This document shows positions 23,194-32,619 of a DNA stretch of 64,000 nucleotides, one piece after another; the stretch's first letter is position 1; every line of letters begins with the position of its first letter. The translations under genes and the position numbers were made by a program. The notes under the pieces are model-generated. The model was not told the DNA's origin. It saw only the letters and a list, made by a program, of their open reading frames with translations, and made no database searches. This stretch comes from Rhabdophis nuchalis (lineage: Eukaryota > Chordata > Lepidosauria > Squamata > Natricidae), in the NCBI GenBank assembly GCA_039707465.1, contig CM077644.1, positions 144,182,962 to 144,246,961 of the forward strand. The letters are read 5' to 3'.

Positions 23194-24571
23194 AAACATT
23201 TGGAAACTAAATAACAAGCTTGCAGAACAAACCATCACCACCAAGCTTGTGATTGATCCAAGAATAATGTGTTATGTGAAAGATTCATCATCAATTCTAG
23301 AAGCTTATGCTCCATTCAGCTCTCACATTTCTCAGCAGGTACCCTTTTGGATTCATGTTCCCCTTGTTTTCTATTGTCTACCCAGAGTCCTGCAAAGCTT
23401 CCCTTCCTGTTCCTTGATTTTCAAAAACATCTTTAAATTACATTGTTACTTTGTTTCTGTGAACCTAAAGTTCTTCTTTGCCGCAAAGTTTTCATAGACC
23501 TAAAGGGGAAAGTAGGAAAGAACAAGCAAATCTATTGTCTGCTTCTTTGATTATTGAAGCATGGAACTATTTTGGTACATGGGGTGGGGGGAGAGAGTGC
23601 CAAATGAGATAATGAGGGAAGTGGGGGTTGGTTGGGGGATTGAAGGAATCCAGGTGTGCAAACATTGGGGGCAAAGCACAAGAACTAGTGAAGAAAGAAC
23701 AATTCCGAAAAGGAAAAGACAAGCCCTAGTAGACCAGTTGATACAGAAGCCAACCAACAAGATTTGCCTTCCCTGCAGGGATGGGAAGGGCAAGAAGCAG
23801 GAGAATGACTAATCAGATCTCACAATGGCTGCAGTCCAGGTGAAGAACCAACAAGCCCCTTTGCTCAACCCACTGAAAAACCAGACTGGAATTTCTGAGG
23901 TTGGCTTAAGAATCAGCCAGCGGCAGCATTGGAGAAAAGCAATTTTGGCTACTGTGCGAAATTATCATGAATCTCAGAATAAAAACAAGCTTCTGGCAAT
24001 AAATTAGCAGAGTGACTTAGTTACGTAGGAGAAATGCATCAAAGAAAGACAAAAATATGTAGATGCTTAGATGCAAATTGAGAAATAATGACTATTAATA
24101 GCAAAACAGTTCATTTAGTTTGGTAGGGAAGATGATGATCAAGTGCTTGCTTAGTGTGTTGATGAAGAGCCAACTGACCTTTTCTGTTCATTTGTCTTAA
24201 CATTCTTTAAATATTGGACTTCGGCTGAACAAATCTCTAGACTCCAGACAATGTCTTAATTGAGGACAATAGGACAGTCTTTAGAGCTGAACATTTGGCT
24301 AATATATTGTTGGCCAAGCAGAAGTCCATTCTAAAAGGGAAACCATATTCCTTGAGGTTAGATAAATGGATTTTCTGCAGGACATATGAAACCATGACTG
24401 CTCAGAAGATGCTCTTACCTGTAATCTTGGTAGTTAGCCCACATGAGATAGATATCAATAGAAACAGAGACCATACAGAGATTGGAGCCTTTGGAGGGTT
24501 ATTTATGACAAGGCCTTGTTTCTATCTTTTATTTCTATAGCCTCGTTCCCTAGGATGGTGTTCAGGGACAC
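23194..24571. other. no recognised feature
   Basis: Unique-looking stretch. Small frames (60-83 codons) show no recognisable domain. Confidence 0.4.
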
Positions 24572-24579
24572 CGATGTGC

Positions 24580-24897
24580 CAGAGGTGATATTTTGCCAGT
24601 TCACCCCAGTTCAGGTGAACCGGTAGCGGCAGCAGTGGGAGGCTCCGTCCACCTTCCCAGATATCATCACGGATGCTCTGTGCATGCCAGTGGTGGGATT
24701 CAGCCAGTTCACACCTCTTCGGGAGAACTGGTTGTTAACTTTCTGAGCAGTTTGGTGAACTGGTTGTTGGAAAAAAATCATTAGGGCAGAGAACCGGTTG
24801 TTAAATTATTTGAATCCCACCACTGGCGCATGCGCAGAAGCACCGTGCGCGTTCCCGGTTCTGAACTGGCAGCAAAGGTAAGAGGATTTCATGCCTG
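24580..24897 (+). mobile_element. hAT-type element (family 'GGTGAAAT'), outer host of a nested hAT
   Basis: Left end CAGAGGTGATATTTTGCC, interior 'aaccggtagcggcagcagtgggaggctccgtccacc', and after the nested insertion 'gcatgcgcagaagcaccgtgcgcg...aaaggtaagaggatttca'. Possible TSD CGATGTGC (24572-24579) and CAATGTAC (24898-24905), six of eight matching. The right end is a little degenerate. Confidence 0.7.
24688..24825 (+). mobile_element. nested hAT element, 138 bp (family 'GGTGGGATTCAGC')
   Basis: CAGTGGTGGGATTCAGC ... GAATCCCACCACTG, with flanks GTGCATGC (24680-24687) and GCGCATGC (24826-24833). It keeps both subterminal blocks of the 13239 copy but lacks its middle. Confidence 0.88.
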
Positions 24898-24905
24898 CAA
24901 TGTAC

Positions 24906-25979
24906 CTTGTTACACCTTCCCTGAGACTCAGTGGACTTCTTCGTACGGCTGATTTTATTTAACTTTGGCTTAGTTTGGGGCAGTGTCATGTGCTTATTTG
25001 TTTTGAAGCAAGACAGCTTGTTATAAAACAGACCACCAGCTTTGAGGCATCGTTTTTTATTTTCACATGATTCCTTAAGGGCCTCTCTAAGGTTTCCACT
25101 TTAGCACCCTCGTGTGACCTCGCCTAATCTTTTCCCCTTGGGTTTCATGCAGTGGGTTAAGGTGCATTTGCATCTTCAAAATGCTCCAGAGAGATGGTTG
25201 TGGATCTCAAATCCAGCCAGTGAGGTGAGAGTTAATAAGCTTGTGACCGAGGAGAGTGCCTCATTATAAAGAATGGAATGGGACAAAGGGCAGAAGCAGA
25301 AGCAAGAGAAGCCGGGAACCTCGGTCAGAAACATTTTCTTTATCTTGCTGTCCCTCGGAACAAGCCTTTTATTGTCTTCCACTTTGGCAAAGTCAAGAAG
25401 CATATTCCCAATTAGGACAGCTACCGCTCAGCTCTCTTGACTTCCCTGGAGTTCACCTGACAGGCACCATCTGTAGATCAGCTTTTTAACAAACCTGCAA
25501 GTGCCTGCATGTAATTCTGCCATGCCCTTCCCTTGTCTTTTGCATTTCAGAATCACCATTAATCTTTAAAGGTCTTTTCTTATAGCTCCCATGGAAAAAA
25601 AATAGATCCTGAAACGGCTTGGTAATTTATCCCCGTGATTCACAATCTTGTCCTTGTGTGGAAGGAAGCTAGATCATCACTAAGCAATTACAGAATGAAA
25701 TAATGTTTCGACTGACGATCTCACCTCTAATAAGCTCTGTCCTCTTTACCACGTGTGAAGTGTGGTTACTCTGAAGTTAGCACGCATGCTTGGGTTTTCC
25801 CATTCCCATTCCACAAAATACAAAATGGGGAAGGAGAAATGGAGAAAGTATAAAATGGAGAAATGGAAATATGTAGCTAATGATATACAGTAATGGCCTT
25901 CCTGTGGTGAGGTCCCTATTTTAATTTGATTTAATTTAATTTAATTTATTAAATTTCTATTTTGCCTACATTTGATGTA
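24906..25979. other. no recognised feature
   Basis: Unique-looking sequence ending in a short TTTAA-rich run at 25921-25950. Nothing coding recognised. Confidence 0.4.
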
Positions 25980-26154
25980 CAGGTAGTCCTCAACTTACAG
26001 CAGGGCAGTGGTGGGTTTCTGCAGGCTCGCACCTACTCGCTAGAGCCGGTTGGTGAAATTTAGAGAACTGGTGAGAGGGGGTTCCACCAGCATACCTGGA
26101 AGTAAATCTTGTCCGCCGCTGCCAGTGACCCAACGGGAAGGAAAGAAAAGGATG

Positions 26155-26180
26155 GAAGGAAGGAAGGAAGGAAGGAAGGA

Positions 26181-26240
<60 letters not shown>

Positions 26241-26241
26241 A
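26155..26241. repeat. (AAGG)n(AAAG)n microsatellite inside hAT
   Basis: Clean tetranucleotide array, equivalent to the TTTC array at 56336-56425 in the sister copy. Confidence 0.95.
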
Positions 26242-26485
26242 TTTATCATCACAATTGAGTCCAAAATTTTGGTTGCTAAGCAAGAGCATCAGGGGTGGGT
26301 TTCAAAATTTTTGGAACAGGTTCTGTGGGTATGGCCTGCTTTGTGGGAGTGGCTTGCCAGCCATGTGACCGGGTGGGAGTGGCTTGCCGGCCATGTGACC
26401 GGGTGGGAGTGGCCAATTTGGAAAATGTGAAACTCACTTAACAATGGTCTTGGTTAGCAACCAAACTTTTGGGCTTAATTGTGGT

Positions 26486-27245
26486 CATAAGTTCTCTCTC
26501 TCTCTCTCTTTCTTTTTCTTTCTTTCCTTCTTTCTTTCTTTCTCTCTTTCTCTGTCTCTCTTTCTTTCTCTGTCTTTTTCTTTCCTTCCCTCTTTCTTTC
26601 TCTCTCTCTCTTTATTTCTTTCTCTTTCTCTCTTTCTTTCTCTTTCTCTCTTTCTTTCTCTCTCTTTCTTTCTCTCTCATTTTTTCTTTCTTTCCCTCTT
26701 TCTCTCTCTCTTTCTTTCCCTCTTTCTCTCTCCCTCTCTTTCTCTCTCTCTCTCTCTCTGCCTCTTTCTTTCTTTCCCTCTCTCTCTTTCTTTTTTTCTC
26801 TTTCTTTCCTTTGTCTTTCCTTTTTTCTTTTTCTTTCCTTTTTCTTTCTCTGCCTTTCTTTCTCTCTCCCACTTTCTTTTTCTTTCTTTCTCTTTCTCTC
26901 TCTCTCTTTCTTTCTCTTTCTTTTTCTTTCTCTTTCTTTCCCTCTTTCCCCCCCTCTCTTTCCCTATTTCTTTCTCTCTCTCTCTCTCTCTCTTTCTTTC
27001 TTTCCCTCTTTCTCTCTCTTTCTCTCTCTTTCTTTCTCTCTCTCTCTTTCTTTCTCTTTCTCTCTTTCTGTCTCTTTTCTTTCTCTCTTTCTCTCTCTCT
27101 CTTTTCTCTTTCTTTCCTTTCTTTCTCTCTTTCTTTTTTCTCTCTTTCTCTCTGTCTGTCTTTCTCTCTCTCTTTCTTTCTCTCTCTCCCACCTTCTTTT
27201 TTTTCTTTCTCTCTCTCTGTCTCTCTCTCCTTTGTTTGCCCATCT
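26486..27245. repeat. ~760-bp polypyrimidine (TTTC/TCTC)n tract
   Basis: Almost pure C/T on the plus strand, grading into TGTG-rich and CCCT-rich sequence to about 27450. It occupies the place of the short TTTC array in the 56160 copy, so it looks like an expanded version of that array. It produces long open frames on both strands that are low-complexity artefacts. Confidence 0.95.
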
Positions 27246-27828
27246 GTCACTCTGTGTGTGTGTGTGTCTGTGTGTCTGTCTCGCATTCAGGCACTTAAAT
27301 CACTCATTCTGTGTCTCTGTCTATCTTTCTCTCCCTCCCTCCCACTCTCTGTCTCTGTGTGTGTGTCTGTCACTCTCTGGTTCCCCCCTCCCTCCCTGTC
27401 TCTCTGTGTGTCTGTGCCTCTCTCTGTCTGTCTGTCTCCCCCCCCCACAAACCTCCTCAGCTCCTGGAAGTAGCCTGACCGGCCCGCCAGCCCGCTGGCT
27501 GTATTTACTCACTCGCTCTCTCACCCATCCACCGGACGAAGGAACCTGGCGTCCGATGGGTGAGCAAGCGAGCGAGCGAGCAACTGCGGCCAGCGGGCCA
27601 GCGGATTGTTGGGCGCTGCCGCAGCAACTTTCCTTACCCACCCGCCGGCCAGTCAGCCACAATCACTCGGACCTCCCCAATCTCCCTCCTGGCCGCCCAT
27701 GCCAAAGTCGGGGACCCCCTTCTGCACCCCTTCCCCCCCCACAAGGCCAGACCCCCCTCCCTCCCCAGACCCCTCCTCTTCCCCTTCCCCCCCTCCCCTT
27801 TGCCCAGGATCCTCCAGGCACCGCTCAC

Positions 27829-28014
27829 CTTCTGCAGGGCGCGCACGTTCTCCTCGCCCAGGAGGCCGCTGGTGCCCTGGTAGACGCCGCTGGCCGCCCT
27901 GCGGAGGCTGTTCTGCTTGTCGGCGCCCCGGGACCCCCGCGCCCCCAGCCCGCACAGCAGCAGCAGGAGCAGCAACAGCAGCAGCGCGCCCCGCGCCCCG
28001 CTCCGGCTTGCCAT
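27829..28014 (-). pseudogene. exon-like 62-codon segment with signal peptide and splice donor
   Basis: On the minus strand an ATG at 28014 sits in a strong start context (gcgccATGG). It opens 62 codons: a short basic start (MASRSGARGA), ten leucines, CGLGARG, then a hydrophilic stretch ADKQNSLRRAASGVYQGTSG and LLGEENVRALQK. This looks like a secretory signal peptide followed by the start of a mature or pro-region. The last codon is followed directly by GTGAGC (27823-27828), a good phase-0 splice donor. GC content and CpG density are high, as in a promoter-proximal first exon. I do not recognise the gene. It lies wholly inside the hAT at 26291-28912, so it may be a captured first exon. A chance frame in CpG-rich DNA is the alternative. 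Confidence 0.45.
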
Positions 28015-28233
28015 GGCGCTCGCGGGTGGCTCGTGCGCTCCAGCCTGGCGCGCTTGGCTCGGCTCGGCGCGAAGCCCCCCCAAGCGCGAAAGGCCCAGCC
28101 TGGCCCTTAAAGCTGCCAGCGTGGCTGCAGGGGGTCGGGATGGCTTCGCGCAGCCCGCGAATAGCTGCGCGAAGCCCCCCCAAGCCTCTGCATTCGTGCC
28201 AAGCGCGAAAGGGCTGGCTCGGCCCTGGCAGCT

Positions 28234-28394
28234 TCAAAACTAAAGGGTCCAGGTCGGGCCTTGAAACTCTTTCCCTGTTGGCGCGGCTGGGGAGGGCGGG
28301 GGGGCCTTCGCGCACCTAGCATGTCTTCCGTTGCCCCCCCTAGCCATGCTAACAATGAAAGAGCTTCAAGGCCCGGCCCCCGCCCTTTAGTTTT
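28234..28394. repeat. GC-rich dyad, ~37-bp arms
   Basis: 'aaaactaaagggtccaggtc...ccttgaaactcttt' (28234-28270) is inverted at 28358-28394 ('aaagagcttcaaggcc...ccctttagtttt'). Mismatches are confined to the middle of the arms. Confidence 0.8.
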
Positions 28395-28400
28395 GAAGCT

Positions 28401-28711
28401 TGCCGGCTAGGGGCGGCGGAACAGCACGCTAGGCTACGCGAACCCCCCCGTCCCCCGCCAGTCGCACCAACAGGGAAAGTTTTGCCGCGACTGGCGGGGG
28501 CGGGGGTTCGCGCAGCCTAGCGCGCTGTTCCGCTGCCCCTAGCCGGCAGCCTTTGAAGCCTTTGCCGGCTAGGGGCGGCGGAACAGCGCGCTAGGCTGCG
28601 CGAACCCCCGCCCCCCACCAGTCGCGGCAAAACTTTCCCTGTTGGCGCGACTGGCGGGGGACGGGGGGTTTCGCGTAGCCTAGTGCGCTGTTCCACCGCC
28701 CCTAGCCGGCA
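28401..28711. repeat. four-arm GC-rich palindrome cluster
   Basis: A ~63-bp unit beginning TGCCGGCTAGGGGC and ending CCAGTCGC occurs four times in alternating orientation (28401-28465, 28487-28548, 28563-28625, ~28647-28711). The two loops (accaacagggaaagttttgcc and its complement) are also inverted relative to each other, so 28401-28548 and 28563-28711 form one larger palindrome. Confidence 0.9.
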
Positions 28712-29545
28712 GGGCCCCTCCAAGTCAGCCAGACTAATCCCCTCCAAAGAGTTACGGTGAGAGAGTTCGTAGTCCTGGAGGGGCAGGCGGGTAGGATAAA
28801 CGCTGAATAACAAATAACTTCCGGGTCCACGGTCCAAAGGGATCGCTTGGGATCTGAAAATTTGATGAAAGGGCTCGCGGGAACCCCTGCGAGCCCTTAG
28901 GAACCCACCCCTGAAGAGCATTGTTAAATGAGTTTCACCACATTTTAAAAGGTGGCCACTCCCACCCTGTCACATGATTGCCAAGCCACGCCCACAAAAT
29001 AGGCCACACCTACAGAGTAGGTTCTAAAAAATTTGAAACCCACCACTGCAGCAGGGGCATCAAACCCATGTCATCATCACGCGATGTATCAGGACTTTCC
29101 TCCCCCGTTGCTAAACTGGATGTGGGCGTGGCCAGCGGGTGACAATCCAGCCCATAAGCCACGAGTTTGACAGCCCTGATTTAGGGACCCTTCAAAGTTA
29201 CAAAAGCACTGAAAAAAGTGGCTTATGACCATTTTACATACTTATGACCATTGCAGCATTTTCGTGGTCACGTGATCAAAATTCAGATGCTTGACTACTG
29301 ATTCATATTTATGACGGTTGCAGGGTTCTGGATTATATGGTCCCCTTTGCGATCTTCTGACAAACAAAGTCAATAGGGAAGCCATATTCACTTAACAACC
29401 ATGTTACCAACTTAATAGCTGCAATGATTCACTTAATAACTATGGCAAGAAAGGTCGTAAAGTGGGTCAAAATTCACTTAACAAATGTCCCGCTTAGCAA
29501 CAGAAATTTTGGGCTCAGTTGAGGTCGTAGGTCGAGAACTATTTG

Positions 29546-30185
29546 TGGTGGTGATGGTAATCTTATAGCAATGTTGTTGGGGCACTTCTTTGTGATTTCT
29601 GAAATTGATAAAATCTTCCCACAGAGGTACGAAGGGACTATTCCACTGTACCATCAAATCAAAGCAGTTTATGAGGTCATCACTCACTTAGATTTTAGTT
29701 TTCAGATTGTCTTTATTTTTCTATTGCCATAATCAATATATCAAGATCTCTCTTATTTGAAAGAGGATTGGAGCACGGTTTATCACATGTTTTAAAAGAC
29801 AGGTTGGGACAAAACTAAACAACACATTTTTACCATAAAAACTGCCAATGGACAACAAGGCAATAAAATGCACTTTTGTGGGAAATATGTAAACAGCTAT
29901 CATTCATCCTGCAACACTTAGGTTCAGGTTTTTCAATTAAATGCAAGTCAACCATGCAGGGACGATGTCATTCAGAATTAAATGCCTTACTTGAGGGCTA
30001 ACAGTGTTGAAGCTGAGAGGACATTCTTGTAAATCATGTATAAATGCTATTTGCTACCTTGCATTTCAGAATGATGCAGAACTATTTAAACACATTTCAC
30101 ACTGGAATTAAGACCTGTTGATTAATTAAGACATTTTATATGATTCATCTGCCTTCGAATAAATTTATCAGATAATCACTTTTTA
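29546..30185. other. no recognised feature
   Basis: Unique-looking AT-rich sequence. Confidence 0.4.
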
Positions 30186-30702
30186 AAGATGGTCACCATC
30201 TTTAAAGCACTCCATGGCACAGGACCTAGTTATTTGCGGGATCTTATCCTGCCCCATACATCCCTTCGGCCGATTCGCTCCCACAGAGAGGGACTTCTCC
30301 GGGTGCTGTCCACTAGGCAATGCCAGCGGGCGATGCCCAGGGGAAGGGCCTTTTCTGTGATGGGCCCGACCCTTTGGAATGACCTACTCCCCCGATATTA
30401 GAACTACTATGGACCTCCGCTCCTTCCGCAAAAAAGTTAAGACCTATCTGTTCCATCAGGCCGGCTTGGCCTAATTTATGCTCCTCGCCCCAGTCTGTAA
30501 TTTAAATTGTTTTATTTGGTCTTAATAGGATACGGTTTTTAATGTTTTATAAATTTTAGTACAGGGTTATTTAATTCGATTTCAATTATGTATGTATCGT
30601 TATGTTTTTAGATGTTTTTAATTTTCCTGTACACCGCCCCGAGTCCCTTCAGGGAGAGGGGGCAGTTTAGAAATTTAATAAATTATTATTATTATTATTA
30701 TT
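30186..30702 (+). pseudogene. L2 LINE 3' end, 5'-truncated
   Basis: Frame from 30189 reads the conserved L2 C-terminus (VTIFKALHGTGPSYLRDLIL, then TSLRPIRSHREGLLRVLS). It shifts out of frame near 30395 ('LWNDLLPRY' then stop). The 3' UTR and the tail 'gtacaccgccccgagtcccttcagggagag' follow, with an (ATT)n end. Confidence 0.88.
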
Positions 30703-30991
30703 AAAACCTATTTTAAAATTTTCATGTCACCCCAAATCTCAGTGAAACTGCTGTTTGAAGAAAAGATGGGGCAGCTTGCAACATAGTAAGTGCATGCCAT
30801 TAGCTCGACAATTACATACAAAACTGATCCAGAGGACAGTAAAAAAAAAAAAGGAGTGGGGCTTCAATCATATGGCCCTGGCCACTTTCTTGACTATTTG
30901 GTTCCCTCCAGGTAGAGATATCCCTTGTGGCCCTTGTTTTCTTTTTCCTTCACTCCATGAAGAGAGATGAATTATGCAAATAGGCATAAAT
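30703..30991. other. no recognised feature
   Basis: Short spacer containing a 12-base A run near 30840. Confidence 0.35.
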
Positions 30992-31283
30992 ACAGGCAGT
31001 TTGGTGTAATGGTTAAGGTGCTGGCCTAGAAATCAGGAGACCATGAGTTCTAGTTCCATTTTACGCATGAAACCTGGCTGGGTGATTTTGGGCTAGTTAC
31101 TCTCTCTCTCAGCCCAATCCACCTGACAGTAAGTATTTATCAATCAATTGAAGTTTAAAGGCCCATCTCCCTCACAGAGGTGAGGTGGGGAAAATAGGAG
31201 GAGGAAACTGTATCAGGCATTTTCGTGCCTTGAGTTACTTACACAAGTAATAACATAAGGATACAAAACAAATAAATAAATAA
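30992..31283 (+). mobile_element. tRNA-derived SINE, second family
   Basis: A-box-like 'ttggtgtaatggttaagg', degenerate B-box 'gagttctagttcca', body 'gctgggtgattttgggctagttactctctctcagcccaa', 'gaggtggggaaaataggagg', and tail 'ccttgagttacttac...aaataaataaataa'. It lies immediately 5' of the Tigger-like MITE. Confidence 0.75.
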
Positions 31284-31287
31284 TATA

Positions 31288-31511
31288 CAGTAATCCCTCG
31301 TTTTCCGCGGCTTCGTTTTCCGCGGCTTCAGTGCTTCACGGATTTGTAAAAAATACAGAAAAAAAATGCATTGGTAGGAGGCAAGCACCCCCTAGTGGTT
31401 GCTTTAAACATGTCCACCAATTCAAGTTTCCTAGCGAATCCTACTTCGCGGATTTCCGGTTTTCGCGGAAGGTTGCGGTCCCCATTAACCGCGGAAAATG
31501 AGGGATTACTG
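31288..31511. mobile_element. Tigger-like (mariner) MITE, 224 bp, TA target
   Basis: CAGTAATCCCTCGTTTTCCG at the left is matched by the complement of 'ccgcggaaaatgagggattactg' at the right, with a single mismatch over 23 bp. Flanked by TA on both sides (31286-31287 and 31512-31513), as for Tc1/mariner elements. No ORF. Confidence 0.92.
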
Positions 31512-31513
31512 TA

Positions 31514-31955
31514 GTCCCACAAATGTATGAAGGACACAGAAATTGATTTGTCCAAGTTTGGAAACTTGTTTCCAAACAATTGGCAAACGATTGCAGAAAA
31601 TACGACTTCAGCAATAGAGTGCTCAATGCTTGGAACACTCTACTTAATTCTATGTTAGTTCCTCAGACCCTCATATCTTTAACCTTAAACTTTCCACTGT
31701 GGACCTCACACATTTCCCACCAACGTGCTTACTGTCCCTGTCCTACTGTCCCCATTGAGATGTACTCATTCTATGTGTTCATGGCCATGTTATACTTATT
31801 TATATCCATTTATTTGTACCATTCTCATGCAATAATGTCCATGCCTATACTAATACCGGTTACCTTGTACATGTTGACAAATAAATAAATAAATAAATAA
31901 ATAAATGAAATAAATGAAATAAATAAATAAATAAATGAAATAAATAAATAAATAT
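31514..31955 (+). pseudogene. non-LTR LINE 3' end (Rex1/CR1-like), (AAAT)n tail
   Basis: Frame near 31600 reads YDFSNRVLNAWNTLL, which resembles the C-terminal 'NRVVNxWNSLP' motif of jockey-superfamily LINEs. The 3' UTR ends 'gtacatgttgacaaataaataaa', followed by an AAAT/GAAAT microsatellite to 31955. The exact clade is uncertain. Confidence 0.5.
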
Positions 31956-31999
31956 ACTCTCCTGCTTTTTCCAGCATTCACAACAGTATGGGTTTAGGC

Positions 32000-32619
32000 C
32001 AGTGATGGCCAACCTTTTTTGGCTGCCGTGCCAAAAGCGGGGAGAGCATAGGGGGGTAGTGTGCCAGCATACCACACCCATAACATTATGTGTGTGCCCC
32101 CAGCACACGTGCATGAACAGCAAACACCCCTTTTTGCTGTGGTTTTTTTCGCCTTTCCCAGGCCTCAGAGGCTTTCTAGGAGCCTGGGGATGGTAAAAAC
32201 AGCCCCCTCCCAAGGACGCCCTCAAGAGGCCTCAGGAGGCTTCCCTGAAGGCTCGGGAGGGTGAAAATCGGCCCTACGAACAAACCGGATGTCACCATTC
32301 CTGAACTTCTGGGTTCCCCATAGGTCTCATTTTCGCCCTCCAAAGCCTCCAGGGGCCTTCAGGAGGTTTCCCTGAAGGTTCAGGAGGGCAAAAAACCAGT
32401 CCTACAAGCAAACCGGAAGTCCGTTCCTGAACTTCCAGTTTGCCCATAGGGCCAGTTTTTCGTGCTTTGGAGGCTTCAGGGAAGCCTCCGGAAGGCGCAA
32501 AACTGCCTCAAAGGAAGGCTGAATTCAGCTGGCCAGCTGACAGGGAATCATTTCGGGTGCCCTGACAAATGGCTCTGCATGCCACCTGTGGCACGTGTGC
32601 CATAGGTTCGCCTTCACAG
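32000..32619 (+). mobile_element. hAT-type nonautonomous element, 620 bp
   Basis: Starts CAGTGATGGCCAACCTTTTT and ends 'gccataggttcgccttcacag', an imperfect TIR. Flanks GTTTAGGC (31992-31999) and GCTTAGGC (32620-32627) match at seven of eight. The interior holds three diverged repeats of a 'cctgaaggctcgggagggtgaaaa...aaaccgga' unit. No transposase frame. Confidence 0.85.

Larger units (their letters stand above)
26291..28912 (+). mobile_element. innermost 2.6-kb hAT-type element carrying extra sequence
   Basis: Starts CAGGGGTGGGTTTCAAAAT and ends 'aggaacccacccctg'. The 8-mer AAGAGCAT flanks it exactly at 26283-26290 and 28913-28920, so the whole 2,622 bp inserted as one unit. The first ~200 bp and the last ~60 bp match the short family member at 56160-56606. 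Between them lie a giant pyrimidine tract and about 1.6 kb of GC-rich DNA absent from the short copy. It contains no recognisable transposase. A 32-bp direct duplication ('gccatgtgaccgggtgggagtggcttgcc') sits near 26340-26410. Confidence 0.88.
26006..29048 (-). mobile_element. hAT element (family 'GGTGGGTTTC'), third shell, perfect 8-bp TSD
   Basis: Flanked by CAGCAGGG at 25998-26005 and 29049-29056. Left end CAGTGGTGGGTTTCTGC and right end 'gaaacccaccactg'. Its own sequence occupies 26006-26290 and 28913-29048, and reads as the reverse of the uninterrupted copy at 56160-56606, including the internal AAGG/AAAG microsatellite. Confidence 0.92.
26001..29179. mobile_element. hAT element (family 'CAGGG.TGTCAAACTC'), second shell
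   Basis: Left end CAGGGGCATCAAACCCATG is reconstructed across the next insertion (26001-26005 joined to 29054). The right end 'cacgagtttgacagccctg' stops at about 29179. The flank 'atttaggg' matches 'acttacag' only at five of eight positions, as expected for an old copy. The same family is at 35455-35576. Confidence 0.7.
25980..29545. mobile_element. Tigger-like (mariner) MITE, outermost shell of a four-level nest
   Basis: Begins CAGGTAGTCCTCAACTTAC after a TA dinucleotide. It resumes after the nested insertions at about 29180 ('cacttcaaagttacaaaagcactgaaaaaagtggcttatgacc' style sequence) and ends 'ggtcgtaggtcgagaactatttg' at 29545, the degenerate inverted copy of the start. The second family member, 59304-59836, confirms both ends. 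The pieces 25980-26000 and 29180-29545 are this element. Confidence 0.85.

Noticed and set aside
26444..27473. Open frames of 284, 334, 224 and 188 codons on both strands
   Set aside because: They are translations of the C/T-rich tract (S/F/L on one strand, E/K/R on the other). Pure low-complexity DNA lacks stops in most frames.
27232..28319. Several proline- and arginine-rich frames of 107-292 codons in the GC-rich block
   Set aside because: Overlapping frames on both strands in CpG-rich DNA are mostly stop-free by composition. Only the 62-codon segment with start context and splice donor was kept.
30992..31283. tRNA gene
   Set aside because: Degenerate B box and a long SINE body with an AAAT tail; a SINE, not a tRNA.
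31288..31511. Telomere-like or regulatory hairpin
   Set aside because: Terminal inverted repeats plus TA duplication identify it as a mariner-type MITE.
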